This document shows positions 1-8,596 of a stretch of DNA of 64,000 bases, one piece after another. The position numbers were made by a program, and so were the translations under genes. Below the pieces are notes generated by a model that had not been told where the DNA came from, made no database searches, and saw nothing but the letters and a program-made list of their open reading frames with translations. Each line of letters opens with the position of its first letter. Position 1 is the stretch's first letter. Origin of the DNA: Demequina aurantiaca. Its GTDB lineage: Bacteria; Actinomycetota; Actinomycetes; Actinomycetales; Demequinaceae. The DNA lies in assembly GCF_000975135.1 (NCBI RefSeq), contig NZ_BBRF01000001.1, forward strand, positions 1,180,380-1,244,379, read 5' to 3'.

Positions 1-122
1 GCTCCCGCCTTGCGCAACTGACCGCCCAGCGTGAGGGCGTCGGAGTCCGAATACGGCGGAAGCGAATCGATCAGCGAGAGGCCGTCGGCGCCCGTGATGA
101 GGCGCGCGGTTGAGGGGTCCAT
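1..122 (-). CDS. N-terminus of probable class I SAM-dependent methyltransferase (partial)
   Basis: The first 40 codons of a minus-strand gene run off the left edge. The reading begins MDPSTARLITGADGL and continues with SLIDSLPPYSDSDAL then LGGQLRKAG. From memory of the family, this pattern (a short helix, LPPY, then an LxxxLRKxG stretch) matches the start of actinobacterial methyltransferases with a THUMP-like domain that often sit beside groES. An ATG eight bases upstream is in another frame. The gene is divergent from groES and shares the intergenic region with the CIRCE element. Too little is present to see the SAM-binding motifs, so the product is an inference from the N-terminus and position. 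Confidence 0.5.
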   Translation of the reverse strand, partial: MDPSTARLITGADGLSLIDSLPPYSDSDALTLGGQLRKAG

Positions 123-162
123 GGGTTCATCGTTTCACGGTCAGCGAATGTCACGCGGCGAG

Positions 163-189
163 TTAGCACTCGCCGTATGAGAGTGCTAA
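163..189 (+). promoter_or_regulatory. CIRCE operator (HrcA-binding site) upstream of groES
   Basis: A perfect inverted repeat TTAGCACTC-N9-GAGTGCTAA matches the CIRCE consensus exactly. It lies 126 bases before the groES start. CIRCE is bound by the heat-shock repressor HrcA, so groES is predicted to be heat-inducible through release of HrcA. The hrcA gene is not in this window. Confidence 0.95.
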
Positions 190-315
190 ATTGAGAACGC
201 CTCGCAAGGGGCACGTGAAGTGTGCTGATGGCCTGACCCCCGCGACGGCGGGCCACCAACCACGGAAGCGTTTCAATCGTTCGGTACACATAATCGATGG
301 AAGGTGAGGTCCGCA

Positions 316-609
316 ATGTCGGTCTCTATCAAGCCTCTTGAGGACAAGGTCGTGGTGAAGTCGGCAGCTGCCGAGCAGACCACTGCTTCTGGACTCGTCA
401 TCCCGGACACCGCCAAGGAGAAGCCCCAGGAGGGCGAGGTCGTGGCAGTGGGACCGGGTCGCTTTGACGACAATGGCAACCGCGTTCCCGTGGATGTCAA
501 CGTTGGCGACAAGGTGATTTACAGCAAGTACGGCGGCACCGAGGTCAAGTACGCGGGTGAGGACTACCTGATCCTCTCGGCGCGCGACCTGCTCGCAGTC
601 GTGAACTAA
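316..609 (+). CDS. groES: Co-chaperonin GroES (Cpn10)
   Basis: The 97-residue product has the normal GroES length. It starts [15 protein letters not shown], has the mobile loop around residues 17-33 ([17 protein letters not shown]) and the conserved [10 protein letters not shown] and [15 protein letters not shown] segments. It forms the heptameric lid of the GroEL folding chamber in the cytoplasm. The ATG at 316 is chosen over an in-frame GTG at 304 because a GGAAGGTGAGG ribosome-binding site lies just upstream of it. A CIRCE element lies upstream and a strong terminator-like hairpin directly downstream, so this gene looks monocistronic. groEL does not follow it here. Confidence 0.97.
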   Translation: MSVSIKPLEDKVVVKSAAAEQTTASGLVIPDTAKEKPQEGEVVAVGPGRFDDNGNRVPVDVNVGDKVIYSKYGGTEVKYAGEDYLILSARDLLAVVN

Positions 610-656
610 ATATCGCCTGCGCAGGGGTCTGACCTAGGTCGGTCCTCAGCGCGAGG

Positions 657-700
657 CAACACGAAGGCCCCGGGACACTCGTCCCGGGGCCTTCGTGTTG
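657..700. terminator. Bidirectional terminator hairpin after groES and whiB
   Basis: A 20-base perfect inverted repeat (657-676 and 681-700) is separated by the four-base loop ACTC. It sits between the convergent groES and whiB genes and would form a very stable stem on either transcript. It lacks a long T run, as is common for actinobacterial terminators. Confidence 0.85.
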
Positions 701-759
701 TGAGACATCAGTTGGTGTTCGCCGCAGTACCACCGATGGACAGGAGCGCGCGGCGAGGG

Positions 760-1050
760 CTAGCTCGCCTTCTTGAGCCGACCGGACAGGATCGCGTGAC
801 GCTCGTCCTCGCTGAGGCCGCCCCACACGCCAAAGGGCTCCCGAGCATCGAGTGAGCGCTCGCGGCAGAGGTCGAGGACGGGGCAGCGCTCGCAGTAGCG
901 CTTTGCGGCCTCCGCCCGACGCCGTCGGGCGGCGCCACGCTCGCCCTCGGGGTGGAAGAAGAGGTCGGTGTCAGCATCCCGACATGCGCCGTCATACTGC
1001 CATTCCCATTGATCCTGCGTCGGTGCGGGTAACTTTGCGACCGTGTCCAT
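760..1050 (-). CDS. WhiB-family iron-sulfur transcriptional regulator (WhiB2/WhmD-like)
   Basis: This 96-residue protein has the four cysteines that bind a [4Fe-4S] cluster, at about residues 23, 53, 56 and 62 (GAC, then CxxCPVxxxC). The GVWGG turn follows, and then a basic C-terminal tail (GRLKKAS). The FFHPEGERG segment before the CxxC motif resembles the WhiB2/WhmD group, which controls septation and cell division genes in mycobacteria and streptomycetes. That subgroup assignment is inference. The ATG at 1050 is preferred because an AGGGGG stretch lies upstream; an in-frame TTG is at 1053. It is convergent with groES across a shared hairpin. Confidence 0.93.
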   Translation of the reverse strand: MDTVAKLPAPTQDQWEWQYDGACRDADTDLFFHPEGERGAARRRRAEAAKRYCERCPVLDLCRERSLDAREPFGVWGGLSEDERHAILSGRLKKAS

Positions 1051-1224
1051 CAAGTGCCCCCTGTGGCGTCGTATCGGGCCGGCCCCGAGTCACCCTTGAC
1101 CCGAGTACCGCATTGGTACTTTCAACCTAATTCCGACAAACCAGACAGTCAACCCCCGACTTCTTGAGTGCCGGCTGCCTCGATTGCTACTTCTATGTCT
1201 ACTCCTCCGCGGGCGGCTTGGCTA

Positions 1225-1279
1225 GCCCCCATTTTGGGGGGCATCCAGGAGTGATGCACGTGTGAGCGCTGGCGCTCAC
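1225..1279. promoter_or_regulatory. Inverted repeats in the whiB-guaB intergenic region
   Basis: The 270-base gap between the divergent whiB and guaB genes holds two palindromes. One is GTGAGCGC-TG-GCGCTCAC at 1262-1279, the form expected of a dimeric repressor site. The other is a GC-only repeat GCCCCC/GGGGGC around 1225-1241. The first lies about 45 bases before the guaB start and could be an operator for guaB. No cognate regulator can be named from sequence. Nothing else recognisable is seen in the gap. Confidence 0.4.
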
Positions 1280-1310
1280 TGAGCCGTACGGCAAGTGAGC
1301 CGGCGACCCG

Positions 1311-1316
1311 TAGACT
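1311..1316 (+). promoter_or_regulatory. Putative -10 box for leaderless guaB transcript
   Basis: TAGACT ends six bases before the guaB ATG. No Shine-Dalgarno sequence precedes the ATG, so transcription would begin at or within a base of the start codon. The same TANNNT-N6/7-start layout recurs before several other genes in the window. Confidence 0.55.
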
Positions 1317-1319
1317 TGA

Positions 1320-2834
<1,515 letters not shown>

Positions 2835-2894
2835 CGGGTCCACGCTCTCCCTGAGACGGCATCGGTGCTCAGCCGGGTGCTGTGACGAGGTGCG

Positions 2895-3476
2895 CTAGCC
2901 GCGCCTGCCTTCTATCCACGCCCGCACGAGTTCCTGCGCCATCGCGCTAGCGGTTAACACCGGTGCTGCGCTGCGCGTCTGCTTGGCGCCCGTGACGCCG
3001 CCGTCGTAGAGCACCACTACCTGAGCGACCACGGTGTCCTCGGGGTCCGCGCCAATGAGTTCCGCGACGTGCGCCGCCATCACGCGTCGGTAGTCGCTCA
3101 CGATCTCGGCAATCGCTGGGTCGGCCGGGCGCTCGACCATCGCGTTGGTGAAGGGGCAGCCGTGAAAGCTATCCGTTGCAATCGCCGTCGCGGGAATGGT
3201 GAACATCAGCGCCACCCGCTCGACCGCGCCCTTCGATGAGTCGTCCACGCCCGTGGCTGCCTCGTGCCACCCGTCCGCCTCCCCGCGAAGGTACGCCGCG
3301 ACAAGGCCGTCCTTGTTGTGAAAGTGGTGGTACATGCTGCCTTTGGTCGCTCCGGACTCCGCGATGACGGTGTCAATTCCAGTTGCGTTGATGCCGTTGG
3401 CGTAGAAGAGCTTGGTCGCTGTCGCGACCAGGCGGTCCCGAGATTTCAGGGGGCTCGAGGTGGGAGAAGTGCTCAT
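2895..3476 (-). CDS. TetR/AcrR-family transcriptional repressor
   Basis: The 193-residue protein has a typical TetR N-terminal helix-turn-helix at about residues 12-58: LVATATKLFYANGINATGI, then TKGSMYHHFHNKDGLVAAYL. An all-helical ligand-binding domain with no obvious sequence clue to the ligand follows. It is divergent from the DsrE-like gene at 3557. Two TAGAC-type palindromes fill the intergenic region and overlap both promoters, so the protein most likely represses itself and the DsrE gene. The TetR gene has a TACTAT box seven bases before its ATG and no Shine-Dalgarno, suggesting a leaderless mRNA. Confidence 0.92.
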   Translation of the reverse strand: MSTSPTSSPLKSRDRLVATATKLFYANGINATGIDTVIAESGATKGSMYHHFHNKDGLVAAYLRGEADGWHEAATGVDDSSKGAVERVALMFTIPATAIATDSFHGCPFTNAMVERPADPAIAEIVSDYRRVMAAHVAELIGADPEDTVVAQVVVLYDGGVTGAKQTRSAAPVLTASAMAQELVRAWIEGRRG

Positions 3477-3477
3477 G

Positions 3478-3507
3478 TTGACAATAGTAGACGAACCTGT
3501 CTAATCT
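3478..3507 (+). promoter_or_regulatory. Consensus-like promoter for the DsrE gene
   Basis: TTGACA (3478-3483) and TAATCT (3502-3507) are separated by 18 bases and would start transcription near 3514. The first TetR-type palindrome occupies the spacer and the second covers the predicted start point. On the other strand TACTAT (3484-3489) is placed to serve the tetR gene, so the two promoters overlap. Confidence 0.7.
3488..3503. promoter_or_regulatory. TetR-type operator 1
   Basis: TAGACGAACCTGTCTA is an imperfect 16-base palindrome with TAGAC/GTCTA arms. It lies between the -35 and -10 boxes of the DsrE gene and over the divergent tetR promoter. Its centre is 23 bases from that of operator 2. 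Confidence 0.75.
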
Positions 3508-3509
3508 TA

Positions 3510-3527
3510 CTAGACGGTTCCGTCTAG
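3510..3527. promoter_or_regulatory. TetR-type operator 2 (perfect 18-base palindrome)
   Basis: CTAGACGG-TT-CCGTCTAG is a perfect palindrome with the same TAGAC arms as operator 1. It covers the predicted transcription start of the DsrE gene, consistent with repression by blocking RNA polymerase. Confidence 0.8.
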
Positions 3528-3556
3528 TACTGAAGGCGGACAGAAAAGGAGAAGAC

Positions 3557-3913
3557 ATGTCTGAGTTCAAAGTTGCAGTAGTCATTTACGAACCGATCGA
3601 TGGGGACATGGCACGGGCCTACCGCGGCCTCAAGACCGCCCTCGAGTTCAAGCAGGCCGGAGACGACGTCCTGGTGCAGTTCGATGGCTCCGGAGTCGAC
3701 ACCCTCGCCGCGATCTCGAACGCAGACCACCCGATGAATGGCCTAGCCACCGCGCTTGCCGACAACATCACGGGTGCGTGCGGCTACTGCGCCACGTCGC
3801 ACAAGGTGGCGGACGCGATCGAGGAGGCAGGCTGGACGCTCCTCAGCGATGCCGGGGGAGAGGCAAGCAACCGCAAGCTCATGGTCGAGGGCTACCAGAT
3901 CCTGACTTTCTAG
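3557..3913 (+). CDS. DsrE-family small protein under TetR control
   Basis: The 118-residue protein reads as one alpha/beta DsrE/DsrF-type domain. It has an N-terminal beta strand (FKVAVVIYE), a helix with LKTALEFKQAGDDVLVQFDG, and a C-terminal region with the pair Cys75-Gly-Tyr-Cys78 followed by a helix (HKVADAIEEAG). DsrE-like proteins often carry sulfur or act in redox relay. The CxxC motif is compatible with that, but no substrate can be assigned. GGAGAAG lies before the ATG. It is divergent from a TetR gene with two operators, which points to induction by a specific chemical, perhaps an electrophile or reactive sulfur species (inference). A strong hairpin follows the gene. Confidence 0.7.
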   Translation: MSEFKVAVVIYEPIDGDMARAYRGLKTALEFKQAGDDVLVQFDGSGVDTLAAISNADHPMNGLATALADNITGACGYCATSHKVADAIEEAGWTLLSDAGGEASNRKLMVEGYQILTF

Positions 3914-3921
3914 TTCTGACA

Positions 3922-3965
3922 CGCCCGTCGCGCTCTACCCTCGTCGGTAGTGCGCGACGGGCGTT
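3922..3965 (+). terminator. Terminator hairpin after the DsrE gene
   Basis: A 13-base perfect stem, ACGCCCGTCGCGC (3922-3934) with GCGCGACGGGCGT (3953-3965), encloses an 18-base loop that can itself pair (TACC/GGTA). It lies nine bases after the stop codon of the DsrE gene and before the next gene on the same strand. Confidence 0.8.
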
Positions 3966-4027
3966 GCTGCGTCCCCACGGGTACCCGGGTGCAGGCAGGG
4001 GCCCCGTGAACTGGCAGAGTAGGCACT

Positions 4028-4777
4028 GTGGATCTCACCTGGCATGCGCTGCTCATTCTCTTTATCGTCGCGCTCCTGGCCGGATTCCTGGACACGCTCG
4101 CAGGTGGCGGAGGCCTGCTCACCGTGCCCGCGCTGCTGCTCACGGGCATCCCCCCACTGCAGGCCCTGGGGACGAACAAGTTGCAAAGCTCGTTCGGCAC
4201 GGGCATGGCTACGTACCAGGTGATTCGCAAGAAGCGAGTGCATTGGCGTGACGTTCGATGGCCGATGGTTTGGGCGTTCCTCGGCTCGGCCGCCGGTGCT
4301 GTCGCCGTGCAGTTCATCGACACCGATGCGCTGCTCATCATCATCCCTGTTGTCTTGGCCCTGGTGGCGGCGTACTTTCTGTTCGTTCCCAAGTCGCACC
4401 TGCCCCCGCCGGAACCTCGCATGTCGGATCCCGCCTACGAGGCCACACTCGTCCCCATCATCGGCGCGTATGACGGCGCATTCGGCCCCGGCACCGGGTC
4501 GCTCTACGCGCTCAGCGGAGTGGCATTGCGCGCCAAGACGTTGGTGCAGTCCACCGCAATCGCCAAGACACTGAACTTTGCGACCAACTTTGCCGCGCTG
4601 CTGGTCTTCGCCTTTGCGGGCCACATGCTGTGGACCGTGGGGGCGGTGATGATCGCGGGCCAGCTCATTGGTGCCTACGCCGGCTCACACATGCTCTTCC
4701 GGGTGAACCCACTGGTGCTGCGCGTACTGATCGTGGTCATGTCGCTGGGCATGCTGATCCGCGTACTCCTCGACTAG
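4028..4777 (+). CDS. TauE/SafE-family membrane permease (sulfite/anion exporter type)
   Basis: This 249-residue protein is almost wholly hydrophobic, with about eight membrane segments in two related halves. The first half begins LLILFIVALLAGFLDTLAGGGGLLTVPALLL, where the Gly-rich stretch is the TauE/SafE signature. A second copy is seen around YDGAFGPGTGSLYALS. Members export sulfite, sulfoacetate or related anions or are of unknown substrate. The start is a GTG. It follows the DsrE gene on the same strand but a strong hairpin separates them. A link to sulfur chemistry is suggestive only. It is convergent, with a seven-base gap, to the small gene at 4785. Confidence 0.88.
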   Translation: MDLTWHALLILFIVALLAGFLDTLAGGGGLLTVPALLLTGIPPLQALGTNKLQSSFGTGMATYQVIRKKRVHWRDVRWPMVWAFLGSAAGAVAVQFIDTDALLIIIPVVLALVAAYFLFVPKSHLPPPEPRMSDPAYEATLVPIIGAYDGAFGPGTGSLYALSGVALRAKTLVQSTAIAKTLNFATNFAALLVFAFAGHMLWTVGAVMIAGQLIGAYAGSHMLFRVNPLVLRVLIVVMSLGMLIRVLLD

Positions 4778-4784
4778 GCCGGGG

Positions 4785-5144
4785 CTAGGTGAACCCCGGA
4801 CCGACCGTCTGGCGAGCCTCGTCGATCAACTCGCGAAGCGCATCGTCGAATTCGCGCTCCTCGCGCAGGGTGATCCGGTGCATGGTCACGCGTTTGGACG
4901 TCGCGAATGCCGTGCGCAGTTTGGGGTGCTCCGCCTCGCGCACCAGCTCGAGCCCGATCTCCAGGTAGTGACTCTTCACGTATGCCGATGTGAAGATGCG
5001 CTTGACCGCGTACTGCACCTCGGACCTGTGCACGCGCTCCTCGACCCCCTCCAACTCGCGGCAGAAGTCCCGGTAGGTGGTGATCAGGGCGAGGTCCTCG
5101 TCATTCAACCCGGCGGTGAACTCGCTCCAGGTGGAGGCAACCAT
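4785..5144 (-). CDS. Conserved hypothetical protein translationally coupled to glutamate dehydrogenase
   Basis: The 119-residue product begins MVASTWSEFTAGLNDEDL and is predicted to be soluble and mostly helical, rich in Glu and Arg. It has no signal peptide, membrane segment or metal motif that I recognise. The ATG overlaps the stop codon of the upstream glutamate dehydrogenase gene in a TGATG arrangement, which indicates coupled translation and a shared operon. I do not recognise the family. Its tight coupling suggests a role linked to glutamate metabolism or a shared expression need. A longer open frame extends upstream inside gdhA but has no coding support. Confidence 0.65.
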   Translation of the reverse strand: MVASTWSEFTAGLNDEDLALITTYRDFCRELEGVEERVHRSEVQYAVKRIFTSAYVKSHYLEIGLELVREAEHPKLRTAFATSKRVTMHRITLREEREFDDALRELIDEARQTVGPGFT

Positions 5145-6412
5145 CAGGGATACAACCCCCGCAGTTCGTGTGCCTCGACCACGCGTTTGACGGACAACGC
5201 AGTGGCCGCCTGACGATACGTGAGCTTGTGCGCGCCGGCGTACTCGATCACCGAGTGCCACGCGCGCGTCATGCGCTCCTCGAGCCGCTCGTTGACCTCC
5301 GACTCGCGCCACTGGTAGGCCTGGTTGGCCTGCACCCATTCAAAGTAGGACACGACCACACCGCCGGCGTTCGCCAGAATATCCGGCACCACGAGCACGC
5401 CGCGCTCGTGCAGGATCATGTCCGCTTCGTTGGTCGTGGGACCGTTGGCACCCTCGACCACGATGCTCGCGCGGATGTCATGCGCGTTGTCGCCGGTGAT
5501 CACACCCTCGGTGGCGGCGGGAACCAAGACATCGACGTCGGCCGTGAGCAGGTCAGCGGGTTCGAGCTCCTCGGCGCCGTCAAATCCCACCACGCTGCCC
5601 GTGGCGTCGACGTGTGCGGACAGCGCCGTGATGCTGATGCCGCCTGCGGCATAGATCGCGCCGTCGACGTCGCTAATTGCCTTCACCGCCACGCCTGCCT
5701 CGGCGAGGAAGCGGGCCGCGTCGCGTCCCACCTTTCCAAAGCCCTGCACGGCCGCCGATGCGTTGGTGGGGTCAATTCCTCTGCTTGCCAGCGCCATCAG
5801 CGCGATGTGGGAGACGCCACGAGACGTGGCGCTCGCTCGCCCGAGGGAGCCGCCCAGGCTGATGGGCTTGCCGGTGACGACACCGGGAACGGTGTGGCCC
5901 TGTGAGGACGAGTAGGTATCCATGATCCACGCCATGGTCTGCTCGTTGGTGCCCATGTCGGGGGCGGGGATGTCCACGTCTGGGCCGATGATGGGCAGAA
6001 TCTCCGCGGTGTATCGCCGCGTCACGCGCTCGAGTTCTGAGTCACTGTGGTCGCGGGGGTCGAAGGCGACGCCGCCCTTCGCGCCCCCATAGGGCACGTC
6101 GACCAGGGCGCACTTCCAGGTCATCCACATGGCGAGGGCGCGCACCTCGTCAATGTCGACCGAGGGGCTGTACCTCAGTCCTCCCTTTGCGGGGCCACGA
6201 GAAAAGTTGTGTTGCACGCGGTAGCCGGAGTAGACGGCGATGGAGCCGTCATCGCGACGCAGCGGCACGCTCACCATCAATTCGCGACGCGGCTGCGCGA
6301 GCATCTGGTGGACGCCTGGGGAGATGCCCAGGTGCTTGACCGCGCTGGCCAGCTGCGCGAGCGCATCGGTCAGCGGGCTAGTGGATTCTACGGGTTGTTC
6401 CTGCGCGTTCAT
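5144..6412 (-). CDS. Glu/Leu/Phe/Val-type dehydrogenase, probable glutamate dehydrogenase
   Basis: The 422-residue length fits the hexameric glutamate dehydrogenase class. The substrate domain has RGPAKGGLRY (Lys76), the MTWKCALVDVPYGGAKGG motif with Lys100 and the catalytic Lys112, and the following Pro-rich loop. The C-terminal half is a Rossmann domain (VQGFGKVGRDAARFLAEAG). It interconverts glutamate and 2-oxoglutarate plus ammonia. Coenzyme choice and amino-acid preference cannot be fixed from sequence; leucine or valine dehydrogenase is less likely at this length. ATG at 6412 is preferred to an in-frame GTG at 6418 because GAGG is spaced five bases from it. Confidence 0.93.
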   Translation of the reverse strand: MNAQEQPVESTSPLTDALAQLASAVKHLGISPGVHQMLAQPRRELMVSVPLRRDDGSIAVYSGYRVQHNFSRGPAKGGLRYSPSVDIDEVRALAMWMTWKCALVDVPYGGAKGGVAFDPRDHSDSELERVTRRYTAEILPIIGPDVDIPAPDMGTNEQTMAWIMDTYSSSQGHTVPGVVTGKPISLGGSLGRASATSRGVSHIALMALASRGIDPTNASAAVQGFGKVGRDAARFLAEAGVAVKAISDVDGAIYAAGGISITALSAHVDATGSVVGFDGAEELEPADLLTADVDVLVPAATEGVITGDNAHDIRASIVVEGANGPTTNEADMILHERGVLVVPDILANAGGVVVSYFEWVQANQAYQWRESEVNERLEERMTRAWHSVIEYAGAHKLTYRQAATALSVKRVVEAHELRGLYP

Positions 6413-6508
6413 CAGCACCTCGTTGTGTCGCTTTGCGGTTGAGAATCCGTACTCTCCGACACTATCCCGAATGTTGTTTCTTCCGCTGTTGCGCCGCCAC
6501 CTGCGTTG

Positions 6509-7249
6509 TTAGTCGCCGTGATTGGCCAGCGCCACCCCAAGGGGCCACTGCGGGCTCGGAAGGTCGTCTACCTTGCCCTTGGACGTCAACCAGGCGGAAA
6601 ACTCGGTGGCCCACTTGCGGTGTGCCTCAACCTGCTGATCGTGCAGGTCGTTCAGCGCGACGGACGCCATTGCCGGGTACTTAGAGGCCATGGCCTGGGT
6701 GACGTCGAGCGTGGCCAACACGTCGGCATCTGCCGCGTGGAGATCCTCGGCGACGACCTCCACTCCGTAGGTCTCACACATGTTCACGAGCTTGCGCTTG
6801 CCCTTGCGCCACCTGTCCAGGTGGCGGTCGAGCACGAGGGGGTCGACCACGGGTCTGATGTCGTCGGTGGCCAACCGAGACGCCAGAGAGGGCAGACCCG
6901 TGCGAGCGAGCTCGGCCTCAAGAATCGAGATGTCGAACTGCGCGTTGAAGGCGACCACGGGAAAGCCCGAGCTGAGTGCACCCGCGAGGACGGTCGCGAT
7001 CTCTTCCAGAGCATCGGCCGGCGCCTGCCCGTCTTTCTGGACCATGGCATCGGAGATGCCGTGGACCGCTGTGGCGCCGGGAGGAATGGGAATCCCTGGA
7101 TTGATCAGCCACGTGCGGGTCGTGACGGAGGCATCTGGCCCCGAACCCGTGCGAGTGATCACGGCCGCGGTCACGATGCGGTCATTCGCGGTGGATACGC
7201 CAGTGGTCTCGGTGTCGAATCCCACCATGGTCTGCTCAAGCCAAGTCAT
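6509..7249 (-). CDS. DnaQ-like DEDDh 3'-5' exonuclease
   Basis: This is a 246-residue single-domain exonuclease. Motif I is FDTETTG with Asp12 and Glu14. Motif II is FNAQFDIS. Motif III is HAADADVLAT with the His and Asp of the DEDDh class. These acidic residues bind two metal ions for removal of nucleotides from 3' ends. It resembles stand-alone epsilon-like nucleases of actinobacteria rather than the epsilon subunit of a full polymerase, as no other domain is attached. The ATG at 7249 is chosen because similarity to the family starts there; the frame upstream is Pro/Arg-rich noise. It is divergent from guaB3. Confidence 0.9.
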   Translation of the reverse strand: MTWLEQTMVGFDTETTGVSTANDRIVTAAVITRTGSGPDASVTTRTWLINPGIPIPPGATAVHGISDAMVQKDGQAPADALEEIATVLAGALSSGFPVVAFNAQFDISILEAELARTGLPSLASRLATDDIRPVVDPLVLDRHLDRWRKGKRKLVNMCETYGVEVVAEDLHAADADVLATLDVTQAMASKYPAMASVALNDLHDQQVEAHRKWATEFSAWLTSKGKVDDLPSPQWPLGVALANHGD

Positions 7250-7371
7250 GCCACCACTCTGCCACTCACCGCCGACAGCAAAGGCCAGGCGCGGCGACCG
7301 AGGTGCCCCAGCATCGGCCGCCGGTGGGTGGGGTGGGACGTCAGCCCTGCCCTGGTGTCCGCAGGTGCCGG

Positions 7372-7377
7372 TAGGCT
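7372..7377 (+). promoter_or_regulatory. Putative -10 box for leaderless guaB3 transcript
   Basis: TAGGCT ends six bases before the GTG start of guaB3, the same spacing as before guaB. No clear Shine-Dalgarno sequence is present. Confidence 0.5.
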
Positions 7378-7383
7378 GTCCGG

Positions 7384-8508
7384 GTGAGCAACGAAATTGA
7401 AATTGGCCGTGGCAAGCGCGGACGGCGCGCGTACTCGTTCGACGACGTGGCGATCGTGCCGTCTCGACGCACACGTGACCCCAAGGACGTCAGCCTGGAC
7501 TGGCGCATCGACGCGTTCCAATTCACCATTCCGGTGATCGCTGCGCCCATGGACTCGGTGATGTCTCCCGCTTCCGCGATCGCGCTGGGCAAGCACGGGG
7601 GACTGGGGGTCCTGGACCTCGAAGGCCTGTGGACTCGCTATGAGGACCCCACCTCGCTGCTCGCGGAGATCGCGGAACTCGAGGAGTCCGCCGCGACCGC
7701 GCGCATGCAGGAGATCTACTCAGAGCCCGTCAAGGGTGAACTCATCACCGCTCGCCTGCAGGAGATCCGCGCCGCAGGGGTGACCGTAGCCGGGGCGCTC
7801 AGCCCGCAGCGCACGCAGGAGCACTACGAGACCGTTCTGAAGGCCGGCGTGGACCTGTTCGTGATCCGCGGCACCACGGTCAGCGCCGAGCACGTGTCCT
7901 CCGACGCGGAGCCCCTGAACCTCAAGAAGTTTATCTACGACCTCGACGTGCCGGTCATCGTGGGTGGCGCATCCACGTACCAGGCGGGCCTTCACCTCAT
8001 GCGTACCGGAGCCGCGGGCGTGCTGGTGGGCTTTGGCGGTGGCGCGGCACACACCACGCGCACCTCGATGGGTATCCACGCTCCGCTGGCGACCGCGGTG
8101 GCGGATGTTGCGGCTGCGCGACGGGACTACCTGGACGAGTCCGGCGGGCGCTACGTGCACGTCATCGCCGATGGCGGCCTGGGTCAGTCCGGCGACATGG
8201 TCAAGGCCTTTGCGTGCGGTGCGGACGCCATCATGGTGGGCGCCGCGCTCGCCCGTGCGTCCGAGGCGCCCGGAGGTGGCTACCACTGGGGCCCCGAGGC
8301 TCACCACCCCGAGCTACCGCGCGGCGAGCGCGTGCACGTGGGTACGGTCGGCTCGCTCGAGGAACTGCTGTTCGGCCCCGGAACCCGCGCCGACGGCACC
8401 ACCAACATGATGGGCGCACTGCGCCGATCGATGGCGACGACCGGCTACTCGGACCTCAAGGAGTTTCAGCGCGTCGACGTCGTGGTGAGTCCGTACCAGG
8501 CTCACTAA
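7384..8508 (+). CDS. guaB3: GuaB3-type IMP dehydrogenase-related protein
   Basis: The 374-residue protein has the IMPDH/GMPR barrel (RAYSFDDVAIVPSRRT, then PVIAAPMDSVMSPASAIALGKHGGLGVLDLEG) but no CBS domains. It is typical of the GuaB3 group kept by actinobacteria and cyanobacteria. In the loop where true IMP dehydrogenases have SICTTR, this protein reads AAHTTR, so the nucleophile position is His223 instead of Cys. The phosphate-binding ADGGLGQSGD region is intact. IMPDH activity has been reported for a cyanobacterial GuaB3, but activity of a His version is not assured. It may regulate or replace part of the purine pathway. Starts with GTG, probably leaderless. Confidence 0.92.
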   Translation: MSNEIEIGRGKRGRRAYSFDDVAIVPSRRTRDPKDVSLDWRIDAFQFTIPVIAAPMDSVMSPASAIALGKHGGLGVLDLEGLWTRYEDPTSLLAEIAELEESAATARMQEIYSEPVKGELITARLQEIRAAGVTVAGALSPQRTQEHYETVLKAGVDLFVIRGTTVSAEHVSSDAEPLNLKKFIYDLDVPVIVGGASTYQAGLHLMRTGAAGVLVGFGGGAAHTTRTSMGIHAPLATAVADVAAARRDYLDESGGRYVHVIADGGLGQSGDMVKAFACGADAIMVGAALARASEAPGGGYHWGPEAHHPELPRGERVHVGTVGSLEELLFGPGTRADGTTNMMGALRRSMATTGYSDLKEFQRVDVVVSPYQAH

Positions 8509-8584
8509 GCCGCTCGGCTTGGGGTGGCATCGGTCGCCATTTTTCGTGGTGCGACCGCGAAACAAGGTCGACATCGCGCGGACC

Positions 8585-8590
8585 TAGACT
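8585..8590 (+). promoter_or_regulatory. Putative -10 box for leaderless amidotransferase transcript
   Basis: TAGACT ends six bases before the ATG at 8597, identical in sequence and spacing to the guaB box. No ribosome-binding site is visible. Confidence 0.5.
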
Positions 8591-8596
8591 CAGCGC

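Noticed and set aside
8507-8520. Short palindrome AAGCCG-CT-CGGCTT after guaB3 as a terminator
   Set aside because: The loop is only two bases, the real stem is at most five pairs and there is no T run; not strong enough to annotate.
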